Positions 33,282 to 64,000 of a stretch of 64,000 bases of DNA are shown here, in pieces. Within the stretch, counting starts at the first letter, position 1. Each line of letters starts with the position of its first letter. The translations under genes and the position numbers were made by a program. The stretch is from Lepidurus packardi. Taxonomy: Eukaryota; Arthropoda; Branchiopoda; Notostraca; Triopsidae. The stretch is taken from contig JAKZAN010000002.1 in NCBI GenBank assembly GCA_023053545.1, positions 237,501 to 301,500 on the forward strand, given 5' to 3'. The notes beneath the pieces were generated by a model. That model had not been told where the DNA came from and did not search any database. It worked only from the letters and a program-made list of their open reading frames with translations.

Positions 33282-33886
33282 ACCGAGTATTTCAGGATAT
33301 GAAATTCCAACTGTGAATCATTAGTGAATTTGCAACTTTTTGTTAATAAACACTTTAAATTTGGTATTTTCCCGAGATCTTTTATAATTTACCAGCGAGA
33401 ATAAGTGCTGTTTTTCACACTACGACGTTATGTACAATACGAGCTGATATTTTCGTGGCCACTCTGCGAGAATATAATAGAACCCGGGAAAGGACCATTT
33501 GCATGGTATCGATTTGCTTAGAGTGTTTGTATACGATTCCTTTGTTACTGATCGATATTCAAAGTGTAAACAAGATCTTAAAGAGTCCTACACTAGGAAC
33601 CAGTTCATAACATAAAGAAGTTAACAGCAATGCAGAGCTATCTTAGGTAAGTTAAAAAAGCAGATATATGAATTCCTTCTGTTTTTAAGGTACCATAGTA
33701 TGAGTATATGAGCAAAATTCCATCTGCAAATGTGTCTTGGATTTAGGTTGGTTTAGGGTCACATCACGTCATCATCAACAACAACATTTTTCTTACTTTC
33801 TTTCTCTGTGCAAGGAGAAGAAAGCATTTTGTCTTTGCTTTGTATGCCTGTGAAGCAAAGACATGCTGGACTAAAGATAGTATAGA
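33282..33886. other. RTEL1 3' end and upstream region of the palmitoyltransferase gene
   Basis: AATAAA at 33345-33350, 64 bp after the RTEL1 stop, is the likely polyadenylation signal. ATGCAGAGCTATCTTAG|GTAAGTT at 33630-33652 could be a small upstream exon of the next gene; otherwise no coding sequence. Confidence 0.6.
33345..33350 (+). terminator. Polyadenylation signal of RTEL1
   Basis: AATAAA 64 bp after the stop codon, followed by a GT/T-rich stretch. Confidence 0.7.
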
Positions 33887-36012
33887 ATGCGTCAACATTC
33901 GCAGCGCAAGTGGCAAGTTCACCCTGGGAAAAATAGATTTTGCTGCAAGGGACATATTATGATGTCCAAACAAACGGGAGTATTTCACATTACCGTGGCT
34001 TTAATCATTGGAACGTGCGCGCTCTTTTTTGGCTTCGAGTAAGGATGCCAAGCATTCTTATTCTATCCAGTCCCCACTAATGCGCTTCTCTTAATAACTA
34101 GCTGCCCATTCCTGACTGAGGAGGTCAGTCCTGCTATTCCTGTTATCGCTGGAGTTCTTTGTGTATTCGTCTTATGCATGCTTTTCCGCACAAGTTTTAC
34201 GGATCCAGGTGTAATTCCTCGAGCAACAAACGATGAAGCTGCTGACATAGAAAGACAAATCGGTAAGAGACCTCAGAACTCATTTCTTTTTTTCTCTTTT
34301 CAATAGGCCTTTCGTTATTCATTCGTTCAACCTTTGTCTTTTGCCTGTCTATAGAAGTACCCAATGGTGCCAATTCCCCAACCTACAGGCCACCACCTCG
34401 CACGAAGGAAGTATTGGTAGGGGGTCAGGTGGTCAAGCTCAAGTATTGCTTTACTTGCAAAATATTCAGGCCCCCCAGAGCTTCTCACTGCAGTATTTGC
34501 GACAACTGTGTAGGCAAGTACAACTCGTGTGAAAGTGTGAAACTCGTAAATATGTGTGAAAGCTGAAGCTTACACGTTTATGACCAACTTTGGGGTATCT
34601 TTTCTTGCAGAGCGCTTCGATCATCATTGTCCTTGGGTGGGCAACTGCGTAGGGAGACGCAACTACCGGTACTTTTACTGCTTCATTGTATCTTTGGCAT
34701 TCTTGTGCGTCTTTTTGTTTGCGTGCGCCATCACTCACCTAGTATTACGTAAGTCCGGATCTTTTATCTTTATCACGCGCCCGTTATCATCTATATCCCC
34801 TGGGTTTACTTAACGATTTCTTGCTGTTTTTTGGTGCACGTGTCCAGTTGCTCGGGATCGCCAATTTCTCGAGTCGTTGAAAGAGTCGCCTGCCTCCGTG
34901 CTGGTGGCAGTCATTTGTTTCTTTTCTATCTGGAGCGTTTTGGGCCTGGCAGGCTTTCATACCTATTTGACTACTTCCAATCAAACCACAAATGAAGACG
35001 TAAGTTACGCTTTAAGCTAGCAAGATACCCCCTAATTACAGTTTGTGTCATCTCAGATCAAAGGATCCTTTAGTGGGAAACGTGGAGCGGTCAAGTCCAA
35101 CCCATACAGTCAAGGGGGCGTGTGTATGAACTGTTTGTATATCTTGTGCGGACCTATTCCTCCCAGCCTCCTTGGTAGTGCCGTTTGCGGCGTTTGTTTT
35201 CTTTGGAAGACTTGATAAAAAAAAAAGACTCATGAGTTGCATTTTTCCAGATCTGCGAGGTTATGTGAAGGCGGAGGAAGGATCCACGGCAGTATCCACG
35301 CCTGTCTCTCAGGTTCCCGATCCTGGCAAAGCTGTGCGAGTTTCCTTAACAGCAGTAAATGGAACTTTATTAAAAAAAATCTCTCTCTCTCTATACGTTT
35401 TTATTAGTGTAAGCAATGTAAGAAAAAACACGTATTTAAGATCTTTTTTTTCTAGAATGGAACCAAAAGCTTAGTTGTTTCTGCATCCACGTCCTTGGCT
35501 TCCAACCCGGACGTCACTCATCAAGGTATATTTTTTTCTTTTTGTTTTTTGAAATCTTTGGCTAATTGGCTATAGATAATCAATAGATAATCTCGCATTC
35601 TTTTTATAGTCAGCCTGGAAGACTTGAAGGTATTCGATTTTAAGAACAGTATCGCAGAATTTGCTTTTTGCACTTAAACCTGTTACTCTGTACGGCCATG
35701 TATCGCCCAACTAGACTAAACTGCGCATTTTGCATTTCAGAGTCGGAAGTGTTAACGACACCTGAAGCATCTTCCGCGGAAGCAGGGCAGGATGATACGA
35801 ATGTTCGCTTTCCCTCGAAAACCAACGCTAGTAAAGCTGCAAGTTTTCTGTTGCAAGGTTCCTCTTCGATCTTGTCCGCCAGTCATCTGCAGTTACTTCA
35901 AGAGCAGACCATGATCAACACGGAGTTGGATTTGGATTCGCTGGATGACTCAGCCGAAGCTGCCTCCCACGTGGGCAGCCAAATGGGGTTGGTAAAGATT
36001 CGCACTTCGTGA
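33887..36012 (+). CDS. ZDHHC14: ZDHHC9/14/18-type protein S-palmitoyltransferase
   Basis: Nine exons (33887-34038, 34102-34262, 34355-34513, 34611-34748, 34848-34999, 35057-35174, 35251-35354, 35456-35525, 35741-36012) give 441 aa. The enzyme attaches palmitate to protein cysteines at the Golgi or plasma membrane. It starts with [14 protein letters not shown], typical of the ZDHHC9/14/18 group. Two membrane segments come before and two after the Cys-rich domain, which holds [20 protein letters not shown] and the catalytic DHHC at residues 161-164 ([17 protein letters not shown]). The TTxE motif appears as TTNED. The tail is Ser/Thr-rich. The symbol is approximate; the fly relative would be approximated (app). 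The intron after exon 3 uses a GC donor. An in-frame stop just upstream supports the chosen ATG, though a 5' exon is possible. Confidence 0.92.
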
Positions 36013-37172
36013 CGGGATTTAGCCTTCTCGTTCGCAATTTATCAAACTGGCTGGTTCCTTGATGTGAACTCGCCCAAAGGACTAGGCAGCCGTGCAACAA
36101 AACATTAGCTGCAGTATATATTAACTAAAAATTGACAGCCACAGTGGTCAGGGAACGTCAGGGTGAATCATTTGCTTATGGGGTTTTCCATTTCTTCCGT
36201 ATTTTTTTTCTCTCTACCCCCTCGTGGGAGGGGAAAACAACAATTATTGCCTTGTTTTCTCTGTACGTACGTGTGTGCGTGTAAATGTTTGTACAGCCCC
36301 GCCCCTCTGTATCGCCTGCGGATCATTTTTCTTCCGAGCAGTAGTATCTTGAAAAGGATGGAATAATAATGGCAGCGCTGGGTTACTGGCCGCCAAAGTA
36401 TAGGCTAAATTTTTTTAATTGAATGTATGACACAAACTGGCTCGACTATTGTGGCTACCCGGACATTCATATGCTGCCTTACTTTGTGACCTTTAACCTC
36501 GTATTTTTGCCTGTGTATGCGAGTTGTGTCTCTTTTCATCCGCATTTTTCAAGACATTACAGTATACATGGATTATGGTAACCCGAGGTCTTCTTCTTGG
36601 CCAAGGTCCAGCAGATGGGTATGAATCTGTCACGCTTTATTTCTCCTGATCAAGGGGCCCTAATTACAACCGCACTATCAAGGTCTGTTGATCCTCTCGC
36701 GGAGGGGTAACTTGGAATCTCACTCCTTATCAAGAGCCCGATAACGTTTCCTAATTGACGAAAGATTCAAGCGACAATGGCTGACGGATATGTGTTAATT
36801 GCACTTTGTAGCGAAGACGGGGTTCAAACAAGAACTTATTAATAATGCATAAGTAATCCTTACTTATACTATGTGCGTAAAACGAGGCAATGACAGAAGG
36901 CACCAAATACGAGAAGCCCAAGTCGCATGCGGTTTTAGCGGTACCCGGTACCGGTAACATGCCGCATCCAAATCTCATCAGTTCTGCCTCATCATGAGGG
37001 CCTGGAGAACGTTCAATGCAATTCATAAAGGTTTGACAGGTTATCAGCCATAATAAGGCGGTCAGATAGTCACCTAGCGTAAAACCCAAAAGACGTTGGG
37101 TTCGACTTTCCGAAGGATCTAGGATGTCTACCTAACTTTATTATCATCAAGACAGTCCGTTTCCTTTGGGAG
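36013..37172. other. Intergenic stretch between ZDHHC and CUB genes
   Basis: 3' sequence of the palmitoyltransferase gene, then promoter of the CUB gene. No open frame with family features on either strand. Confidence 0.5.
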
Positions 37173-37179
37173 TATAAAA
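37173..37179 (+). promoter_or_regulatory. TATA box of the CUB-domain gene
   Basis: TATAAAA lies 55 bp before the start codon, with a TCATTC initiator-like sequence about 30 bp downstream of it (37205). This fits a focused promoter of a strongly expressed secretory gene. Confidence 0.8.
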
Positions 37180-37227
37180 ACTTGTACGAACGGTCCAAAA
37201 GTCGTCATTCTTCCTCAAGTCTTCGCC

Positions 37228-38822
37228 ATGGTAAGTCTAGTTCACAAGAAAAAAAAATCCTCATCTTTTCTTTTCAGGCTTTGCAGCAGCGTATCCTCTT
37301 GTGCGTTTGTCTCGGCACTCTCTTCGGAGGAGTACTTGCCCGAAGCCACGACGATGCCGAGGGGCGGGATAACAGCACAGGCGCCGATCATCGCCAAGAG
37401 AAATGTAAGGCGAATAGAGTCTAAAAGATGTCACCTTTAAGGCTATAAGGAAGAGAGATTCATAACACCTTGTTTCTTCCCCTCGCTCTCTTTAGTCCTT
37501 TCCTTGTTCACCATCGTCAAATTCGCCAACACGAACTGTTACGGCACCAACTCTTTCAACGGAACTTGCATGACGGCTGCGGAATGTACTGCTGCTGGCG
37601 GAACAGCGTCTGGTTCATGTGCCTCTGCTTTTGGTGTCTGCTGCACAAGTACTGATTTTTATCAAGGTCTAACGCTAAGAAATGGTCCTTCACGAATCGC
37701 TGTTTTCCCTTCCCAACAGTCATCATTACCAAGTGCGGACAGACGACCAACAAAAACTGTACGTATTTCCAGAACCCCGGCACTTCCAGTGTTGGGTACA
37801 GCTCTGCGGGTCAATGCATGGTCAACGTCCGGAAGTGTTCCGATGACATATGCCAGCTGCGAGTGGACTTCCTGACTTTTAGCATCTCGCAGAACGAGCC
37901 CCATGACAACAAGTGTCTTTTAGACACTTTTATCGTCTCGGGTGCTTCCAACAATGTACCAGCCATTTGCGGTGACAACGCTGGCCAGCACAGTAATTAC
38001 TGAAGAAAAAGCTAACCACAGGCTATATTTTTCATCCTTGCAAAAAACTTGTTTATTCCATAGTTTACTTGGATGCGATGGCTGGTACCAATGCTTGGTC
38101 CTTGGGCTTCGTCCTCTCGGGTACCAACATGACTCGCTACTGGAATCTCAAGATGTCCCAAATCCCTTGTGACAGCCATCTAACCGCACCACAGGACTGC
38201 CTCCAGTACTTTACCGAACCAACAGGCACCATCATGAGTTTCAACTACAAGACCGTCACGGTGGCTACCGGCGGAAGTGGGCGTCAGCTTTCAAACCAGG
38301 ACTACTCCATCTGCATTCGACGTAACCAGGGCTTCTGTGGTATCTGTTACTCGGCTTGCACTGACAGTGTCAACACTGCCACTACTGCATCTTTCACCAT
38401 TTCGGGTCTAGCCGGCACTGCTGCCACGACCTCGTTGGCTGATACAGAATGCTTGTACGACTGGTTGCAAATCCCTTGTGCCACCGACAAGGTAGACTCG
38501 AGCGTTCTGAGTACGTCCACTACCACCACACCAGTTTCTTGCGTTTCCAGACTTTGTGGAGTCTACTTTAATGCCGTGACAGCGAAAACGACGGCAGCAC
38601 CTGTCTATAGTATGGATTATATATGCCACGCACTTACGAGAAGTAGGCGAATTATAATGATCTTTTACTTTCACAGGCTATTCTCCCTCTTTTGAGTTGC
38701 GGTTTCATACGGATTCCACAGAAGGAGGCTCCGGCACTGTTGTAGTGGAGGAGTCCAATATGGGCTTTTGTCTGAATTACATTCAGCAATCTTGTGCCAG
38801 TACCAACGGTTTACTGGGATAA
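37228..38822 (+). CDS. Secreted CUB-domain protein, arthropod type
   Basis: Six exons (37228-37230, 37278-37404, 37496-37648, 37720-37992, 38064-38609, 38677-38822) give 415 aa. The first exon is only the ATG. A signal peptide covers about residues 1-22 (QQRILLCVCLGTLFGGVLA). A Cys-rich motif follows, NTNCYGTNSFNGTCM to GVCCT, the clip-like pattern at the front of many arthropod CUB proteins. Then come a CUB domain (CQLRVDFLTFSISQ, CLLDTFIVSG, VPAICGDNAGQH), a WNLKMSQIPC segment, and a Cys-rich C-terminal half with CLQYFTEPTGTIMSFNY and YSICIRRNQGFCGIC. It has no protease domain. Function is unknown; such proteins are abundant in crustacean gut and cuticle data. A polyadenylation signal follows at 38973. 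Confidence 0.88.
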
Positions 38823-39735
38823 CCTTTGCCAGCGGGTCCCATAAATCCACACTTATAACCCGTCTTTTGCACCTCTTGCATCTCTAAACGCTTCTTTAAC
38901 TTTCATAGTACTCTTAATTTATTGCCTCCTACCGCAAAGATCACGTCCTTATGTTGTCAATGAATTGATTGCAATAAAGTGTTTATGGTACGTGTACTCG
39001 TTTCAACGCTCATCAGCCCCCAAGGGAATACAATACCACAAAGACAAAGAACAAAAAAGACAGGAGAACTAAACCTCTTCTTTCTTTTTAAATGGCCCAT
39101 CAAAAGCTCGGGGTGTCATTATTTCGACCAAGTGGAAAAGACCGGTACGCTCATGGAACCCCGCTCCATTTTGTTTACAATTTAGACCCACGCCATTCGC
39201 TCGGAAAATTCAGAAACTGGTAGCAAGCTCCAGCCAGGGAAAGGGGGGACAAAAAAAAAACTTCCAACATATATAGGCACATATTTTTTAGTCAAGAGAA
39301 CGAACAAACTAATTGTCAAAAGGAAAACAAGAACACGTTTGTAACCCCTCTTGTCTCTTCTAAAAGAAAAGGGGGGTTAAGAAAAGAGGGGTCTCTTCTA
39401 AATTCTCTTTTAAGCACTTCAAGATTGACGATGTGAGGTTTAGCTCTCCCTAAATCCAAAAACAGAAATATACGGGGGAAAAAACAAGGGTCTATAAAAA
39501 AGAATGGAAGAGAAAAACGTGAAAGAAGATAGAACTTGGCCTCATATTAGTCATAGGAAAATGAATAAAAAAATTTGACCCATATACGCAAAACTATCAT
39601 GCAGAGACTGCTAGGCTCAACAGAAAGCGAGACATGAAATCTCTCCCGTTTATTTTTTTATTTCGCTGGCCCAAGAAAAAGACACTGCCCCCCTTTACTC
39701 GGCACCCTTTTTTGTGTGTGGAAGGTTTTACCTGT
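38823..39735. other. 3' ends of two convergent genes
   Basis: AATAAA at 38973-38978 probably ends the CUB transcript. The rest is probably 3' untranslated sequence of Cdc42, which converges from the right. No coding sequence. Confidence 0.6.
38973..38978 (+). terminator. Polyadenylation signal of the CUB-domain gene
   Basis: AATAAA about 150 bp after the stop codon, followed by GTGTTTATGG. Confidence 0.75.
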
Positions 39736-47427
<7,692 letters not shown>

Positions 47428-50400
47428 TCAATACCAGCCGTACATGCCGGAAAAGGCAGGATGCGAACGCCCGGCAGCCGCTGCGGCAGCAATACCGGCA
47501 GGAGACACGAAGCTACCGCTGGCTGAGAAAGCACTTCCCGCCGTCGCCATTGAAGTGGCAGTAGAAGCCATGTTGTTGGCCGCACTCACTGCAGAAGTAC
47601 CGGCACTTAGCGCACCGTTACCGCCGCCAATACCAACACTGCGTCCCAGATTCATAGAACTCCAACTCTCATCTGCATGCGTTGACGTGTAGGTCGGCGG
47701 AGCCATTACACCTGTAGCCTGTTGTAACAAAGGAATCGAGCTGTTATGCAAACGTCATCCCCAAAGGTCTTATTCAACCCCCCTTAAGAAAAGTCTTATT
47801 TCTGCTGAAACGGGGAGAGCACACACGTCATCTGGAATATTTACCTGTGGGTGGTGATGGGAGTGATGAGAAGCATAGGCTGATCCGGCCACTGCATTGG
47901 CCAGTACTTGGAATCCAGTCCCGGCTCCACTGGCGGATGAAGTCGATACAGCAGCCACAGCATTCCGCGGATCCATGGATAAGCCGTGAACCAGAGAAGA
48001 AGAGGGAGAGCTATGGGGAGGCTGCATGGCTGTTGTGGTATTAGCCGACGAAGGTGTCACCAATTGATGCGCAGAGTACAGCGAAGTCGCCTCTGCAGAA
48101 CGCGAGTAACAAAAATTGGAGATTGAAAAACTCCGAGTTTTTGGAGAAAAAAAAGAAGGGGGAAAACAAGCAAGCGGAAAGAGGCTTTAACTCACCCGAA
48201 TGAATTCCGCCGTAGTGATCCGACTGATGGTGATGCGGGTGATGAGGATGGTGGTGATGATGGGCTGCTAATCCTGCGTGTCCAGCGGCCGCTGCAGCGT
48301 GTAAAGGCTGAAGACTGCTTTGGTGATGTGAAAGCGTTTGATGAGCGCTGATGCCTTGGTGATGGGCATGGTGCGACGCCAGTCCTTGTGGCAATCCGTA
48401 AGCAGACGCCGCCGACGCCGCGGAAGGATGACTGAAGGGCACGCCCATGGACAAGCTTTGCAAGGCTACGTTGACGGCCGAATTGCTGTAACCCGTCGTG
48501 GATGACGTGAGCTGCTTGCGCAAGCGAGCTCGGCGATTGCTGAACCAGACTTGGATGCGAGCTTCCGTCAGCTTGGTGCGCTGGGCCAGTTCCTCTCGCG
48601 TGTAAATGTCCGGGTATTGCGTTCGCTCAAAGGCCTTTTCCAATTCGTCCAACTGATGCGCCGAGAAGGTGGTGCGATTCCGGCGCTGCTTTCTTTTCAG
48701 TGGGATGCCCGGTTCGGATTCGCAATCGGAGGCGTCGCTGTTGCTGCCTTTGGCCCCTAATTTGGAGACATCAATCATTCCGAGTTCTGTTTTCTTTCTT
48801 AATTATCTCAATTTGAATGAGTTGTTTCATTTCCTTCCTCTATCTCCGTGATAGGTCTTTCCTCTTAATTTGAAAACTCATTTTCATTTCAAGTTGTAAC
48901 CTTGCTATACAGACCGTGCTTATAAAGAGAGAGACGAGCAAGACTGGTCTTAATGGTTCAGGTGGGTCAAATTTGTATAGAATTTTCCAAACCACATAAA
49001 AACGAAAATCTAACAAAGATACCGAGCGCTGTGTGTGTATACCAATAGAAAAAGTTCTAAGCTTTTGTGTAGCTGTAAAGTATATTCTCGATTTGAAAAC
49101 TGCAGTGTTACTACCTATAGTACTAAAAACAAAAACTCTTATTACCGCGAGGGTTTTTCGTATATAGATGCACCTGAATGTGTCTAGCAGGGTCCTTTCA
49201 GACTGGCGTATAAGCTCTAGATCTCGATAGGGGGTTTCTTTGAAGTCTTTCGCTAAACAAGGTATTAAGGCTTTGTGCTAATAGGGAAAATGACGTGTCA
49301 ACCAATTTGGCGGTAGCGGTTCTTTGGAGCTGACATTTGTTGTGCTGTTGGCTTTTCGGCCAAGTGGCTTTTGTTGGCCGTCGAGCATCAGAACCGCTGC
49401 TGCTCTACTATATATACGGTAATGTATGAGGGCTCGGATAACAAAAGGGCAGCACCCCGGGAATGGTAGCCACCAACACCTGTGTGCTGATCATGAAATC
49501 CTGAGCGACATGTTTCAAAGTGCCGACACCCCGCCGGCTGAAACTTGAACCCCTTCTCAATCATGTAAAACAGCAGAGATCTTTTTCGCATCTGGTTTCC
49601 CTTTTTCCGAGATGAAGCATGGGGGAAAAAAGGAAGCCAAAAAAGCGATCCCCTAAACTCATTGAGAAACCCAGCAAATTACTCTAAAAAGTTTCTCCTT
49701 AAAAAGAAAAAAAAAGCTTACTCCATGCGTAAAACAGTTGGACCACCGCGACATTATTGCATGGTATGTTAAAATCCAAGCTGCGTGTGTTATCGGAGCT
49801 TGGCTTCTGCTCATGTGAATTCATGACCCGTCGTTTAGAATGTATAAACGGTGTAGCGACATGCTCTCGGAAAAATTTGTCGCCAGCGCAGGAATGCATA
49901 TAGTAGCGAGTAATAGGGAGAAATCGTGCCAACCGAACAGAAGCTTTAGTAAGAAAAGAAAAAATGTGCTCACCGTGGCTTTTATCGTCGTCATCCTTGC
50001 CGCGGAGAAGACGCGAAATCGCGCTGACGGAAGGCGCCGTGGAGCGATCGCAAACACCGTCTTTGATGAGCCTGTTGAAATGGAATCAACAATACGACAA
50101 ACGCTTTAGTTTCTGAATTATTATTTTCTTTATGTAATTTTTTTTGGAGGGGGGCTGTAAATGAAGCTGGGCTGAAATGGAAAGGGTCAAGAGCTTTTTT
50201 ACCTGTCGCGGATTTCCCAGGAAAAGATGGAAGGATTCTCTCGTTTGTAGTCGTCCACTTTGCGCTCCACCTCAGGAGTAGCCAGCTTGGGCTTGGAGCC
50301 TCCGATGACTCCGGCGCGAATGGAACCCGTTTCTTGGTACCGATTAAGGATCTTGGAGACGCAGCCATGGGACACCCTTAATTGGCGAGAAATAACACAC

Positions 50401-50837
50401 GGACGCACTCCGGCGGCTGCCAATTCCACGATCTTGAGGCGAATGTGGTTCGGCAAAGGGCGACCGTTAATAAAGACGCCACCCAATTGGTTTACTCGAC
50501 CCTGGCCTGAAACAAATTAGTCAGCTAGGTTTTAGATTTCACTCCATCTGGGCCTTTTGGGCTATACGACATGTTTAACTGAATGAATGGCAAGACTTGT
50601 AGCACTCTTGCTATCTTGTCACAGGGATATGAAGGAAAGAATGTTCCGATATACCTAAGGTTGTCCTACCATGACTCTAGTTATTATTAAACTAACCCAG
50701 TGGGTTCTTTATCTTGAATCTTAACTTCTATTACATGTTGCGTTTTGTTTGTTTGTGTTTTTTTAAGTATTTCTTTTACCTTGGAAGGGATATCCGGCAA
50801 AACATGGTCGCATCATCCCCAAGCCAGTCACGGTCAT
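47428..50837 (-). CDS. gsb: Gooseberry-like Pax3/7 transcription factor (paired domain + homeodomain)
   Basis: Six exons on the minus strand: 50837-50780, 50506-50203, 50071-49974, 48786-48196, 48092-47845 and 47718-47428, giving 529 aa. The N-terminus [20 protein letters not shown] resembles Gooseberry, in which [15 protein letters not shown] opens the paired domain (about 19-145: [60 protein letters not shown]). The paired-class homeodomain (about 187-246) has [13 protein letters not shown] with Ser at position 50, as expected for Pax3/7. No HSIDGILG-type octapeptide is seen between them. The C-terminus is rich in His and Ala runs and ends SGMYGWY. In arthropods this family acts in segment polarity and neural patterning. 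Whether it is gsb, gsb-n or paired is uncertain. Confidence 0.93.
48787..49973. other. Largest intron of the Pax3/7 gene
   Basis: 1.19 kb between the paired-domain and homeodomain exons, far larger than other introns in the window. No coding sequence. An octapeptide-encoding exon was looked for here and not found. Confidence 0.6.
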
Positions 50838-62820
<11,983 letters not shown>

Positions 62821-64000
62821 ATGTTCGATCCCGAAGCCTTTTTGGACCTGGCCAATCAGGTCACCAAGCTCAAAATGTGGCCCTATTTTGATATTGCACA
62901 TGTTGCCATGTGCTGTCTAGCTGTCAGAGAAGATCTAGGAGCAGGTACATTACCTCGGGACTATTGAGATCATGCCATTCCTAAAACGGTATAACCATAA
63001 CCAACCTTCAGTTAATAGGACCGGTTTCACTTTACTGCAAGTTCTTATTGCGGTTCTTATTAGCTCCGAGAGACAAAGATTTAAAAAACGATACAAGGGC
63101 TCTGCCTCACACGCACCTGGGTCTATATTTATAACACCCTGTTCTAACACCCCTCTCCCCCAGAGTAACACAAGCCTGGTGCCCAAACTAAATTTAGATC
63201 ACGCGACTTGAGGATCCTGGGAACGTGGGTCCACACTTCCCCTACCTGGCATGCGAAAATGGCTTAGATCGAAGGATTCATCGAAGGTAATGATTTTCTG
63301 GGGACATTTCTCTTTCAGGTTCCCTTCCTTTCTCGAGGAAGCATCCAGTGGCTTGCTGGCTCTCCACCATGATTGTAGTTTACGCTGGAGGCTTCCTAGG
63401 GGCCGTATTTCTTGGGGAACCTCTCCTAACGCCTTTCAAAAACACGCAATCGGTGGCTTTGGCTACTGCAGTTTGGTAGAAAGAAAAGAGTCTCTAGGCC
63501 TGGAAAAATAAACTCAGATTTGAAATGGTTTCCAGGTACGTCATGTTCTACTGCCCCTTTGACATTGGCTACAAACTGGCCAAGTTTCTGCCCGTCAAAG
63601 TGACCATCGCCACCATGAAGGAGGTTTATCGTTGCAAGAAAATCTATGATGGTGTTTCGCACGCTGCCAAACTCTTCCCCAATGCCTGGTTGATTATGTT
63701 CATCGTAGGCTTAGTCAAAGGCAACGGCGGAGGCTTTGTCAAGATCTTCGAACGCCTTATCAGAGGAGTTTGGACTCCTACCGCCTTTGAGCTACTCCAG
63801 CCCACGTTGTAAGCTGGTTTGTTTTTGTGCTCTTAATTAGAGACACGGGGAATTATCAAAGCCTTATCCCTGCTGTTTTTCTTTCCGCCCAAGTCCGACC
63901 AAAGCCTGCATTGTGGCTTCTGCCATTTTCGTCCTGGATAAGAAGACGGACTTTATCTCCGCACCCCATGCACTGGTGTACTTTGGAATTGTCATCTTCT
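62821..64000 (+). CDS. TMEM38: TRIC-type trimeric intracellular cation channel, 5' part
   Basis: Four exons are visible (62821-62944, 63319-63476, 63537-63808, 63894 to beyond the window edge), joining in frame. TRIC channels pass K+ across the ER/SR membrane to balance Ca2+ release. Family signatures are MWPYFDIAHVAMCCLAVRED near the start, SRKHPVACWLSTMIVVYAGG, LGEPLLTPFKN, TAVWYVMFYCPFD, the basic KEVYRCKKIYDG (the PIP2-binding loop region), LVKGNGGGF and FERLIRGVWTP. Several hydrophobic helices fit the seven-segment fold. The gene is cut by the right edge, so the lumenal-side last helix and the C-tail are missing. Introns are about 60-370 bp. Confidence 0.93.

Noticed and set aside
35551-35570. 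Possible 20-bp micro-exon in the palmitoyltransferase gene, at about 35611-35630
   Set aside because: Including it shifts the frame into an early stop, while skipping it joins the neighbouring exons in frame.

Overview
The window is animal nuclear DNA, most likely from a small crustacean (branchiopod-like). The evidence is compact multi-exon genes with introns of about 55-120 bp, a gooseberry-type Pax3/7 gene whose N-terminus resembles insect Gsb, an arthropod-style CUB-domain secreted protein, and many DNA transposons beside young LTR elements. The species call is inference. Exon boundaries were placed by hand from GT/GC-AG sites and reading-frame continuity. Where I give a full model, the summed exon lengths are divisible by three.

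The left half (1-29.6 kb) is a transposon-rich block with three or four host genes. In order: a Ty3/gypsy fossil carrying a GTSF1-like double zinc finger (1-2 kb); DNAJC17 on the minus strand (2.1-3.3 kb); a hAT element that looks whole, with 8-bp target duplications (3.8-6.4 kb); a small hAT MITE (7.4 kb); a small zinc-knuckle gene (8.7-9.25 kb); a decayed Mutator-like (MULE) transposase with SWIM and PHD domains (10.1-12.7 kb); and a six-exon kinetochore-like gene (14-18.5 kb). The large last intron of that gene holds a terminal-inverted-repeat element that itself contains a whole-looking Tigger. An 11-kb composite follows (18.58-29.59 kb): a MULE with ~610-bp inverted repeats and a PHD-FLYWCH transposase gene, with a young 6.3-kb Ty3/gypsy element inserted in its left repeat. 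It separates the kinetochore-like gene from RTEL1; without it the two coding regions would lie only about 70 bp apart.

The middle (29.6-40.5 kb) is a run of ordinary genes: RTEL1 helicase, a ZDHHC14/18-type palmitoyltransferase, a secreted CUB-domain protein with a TATA box, and Cdc42 on the minus strand. 

The right half (40.5-64 kb) is gene-poor. It holds the six-exon gooseberry-like Pax3/7 gene on the minus strand (47.4-50.8 kb), flanked by about 6.9 kb and 12 kb with no convincing coding sequence, as is common around developmental regulators. The 5' part of a TRIC (TMEM38) cation-channel gene runs off the right edge. No rRNA, convincing tRNA, CRISPR array or operon was seen.
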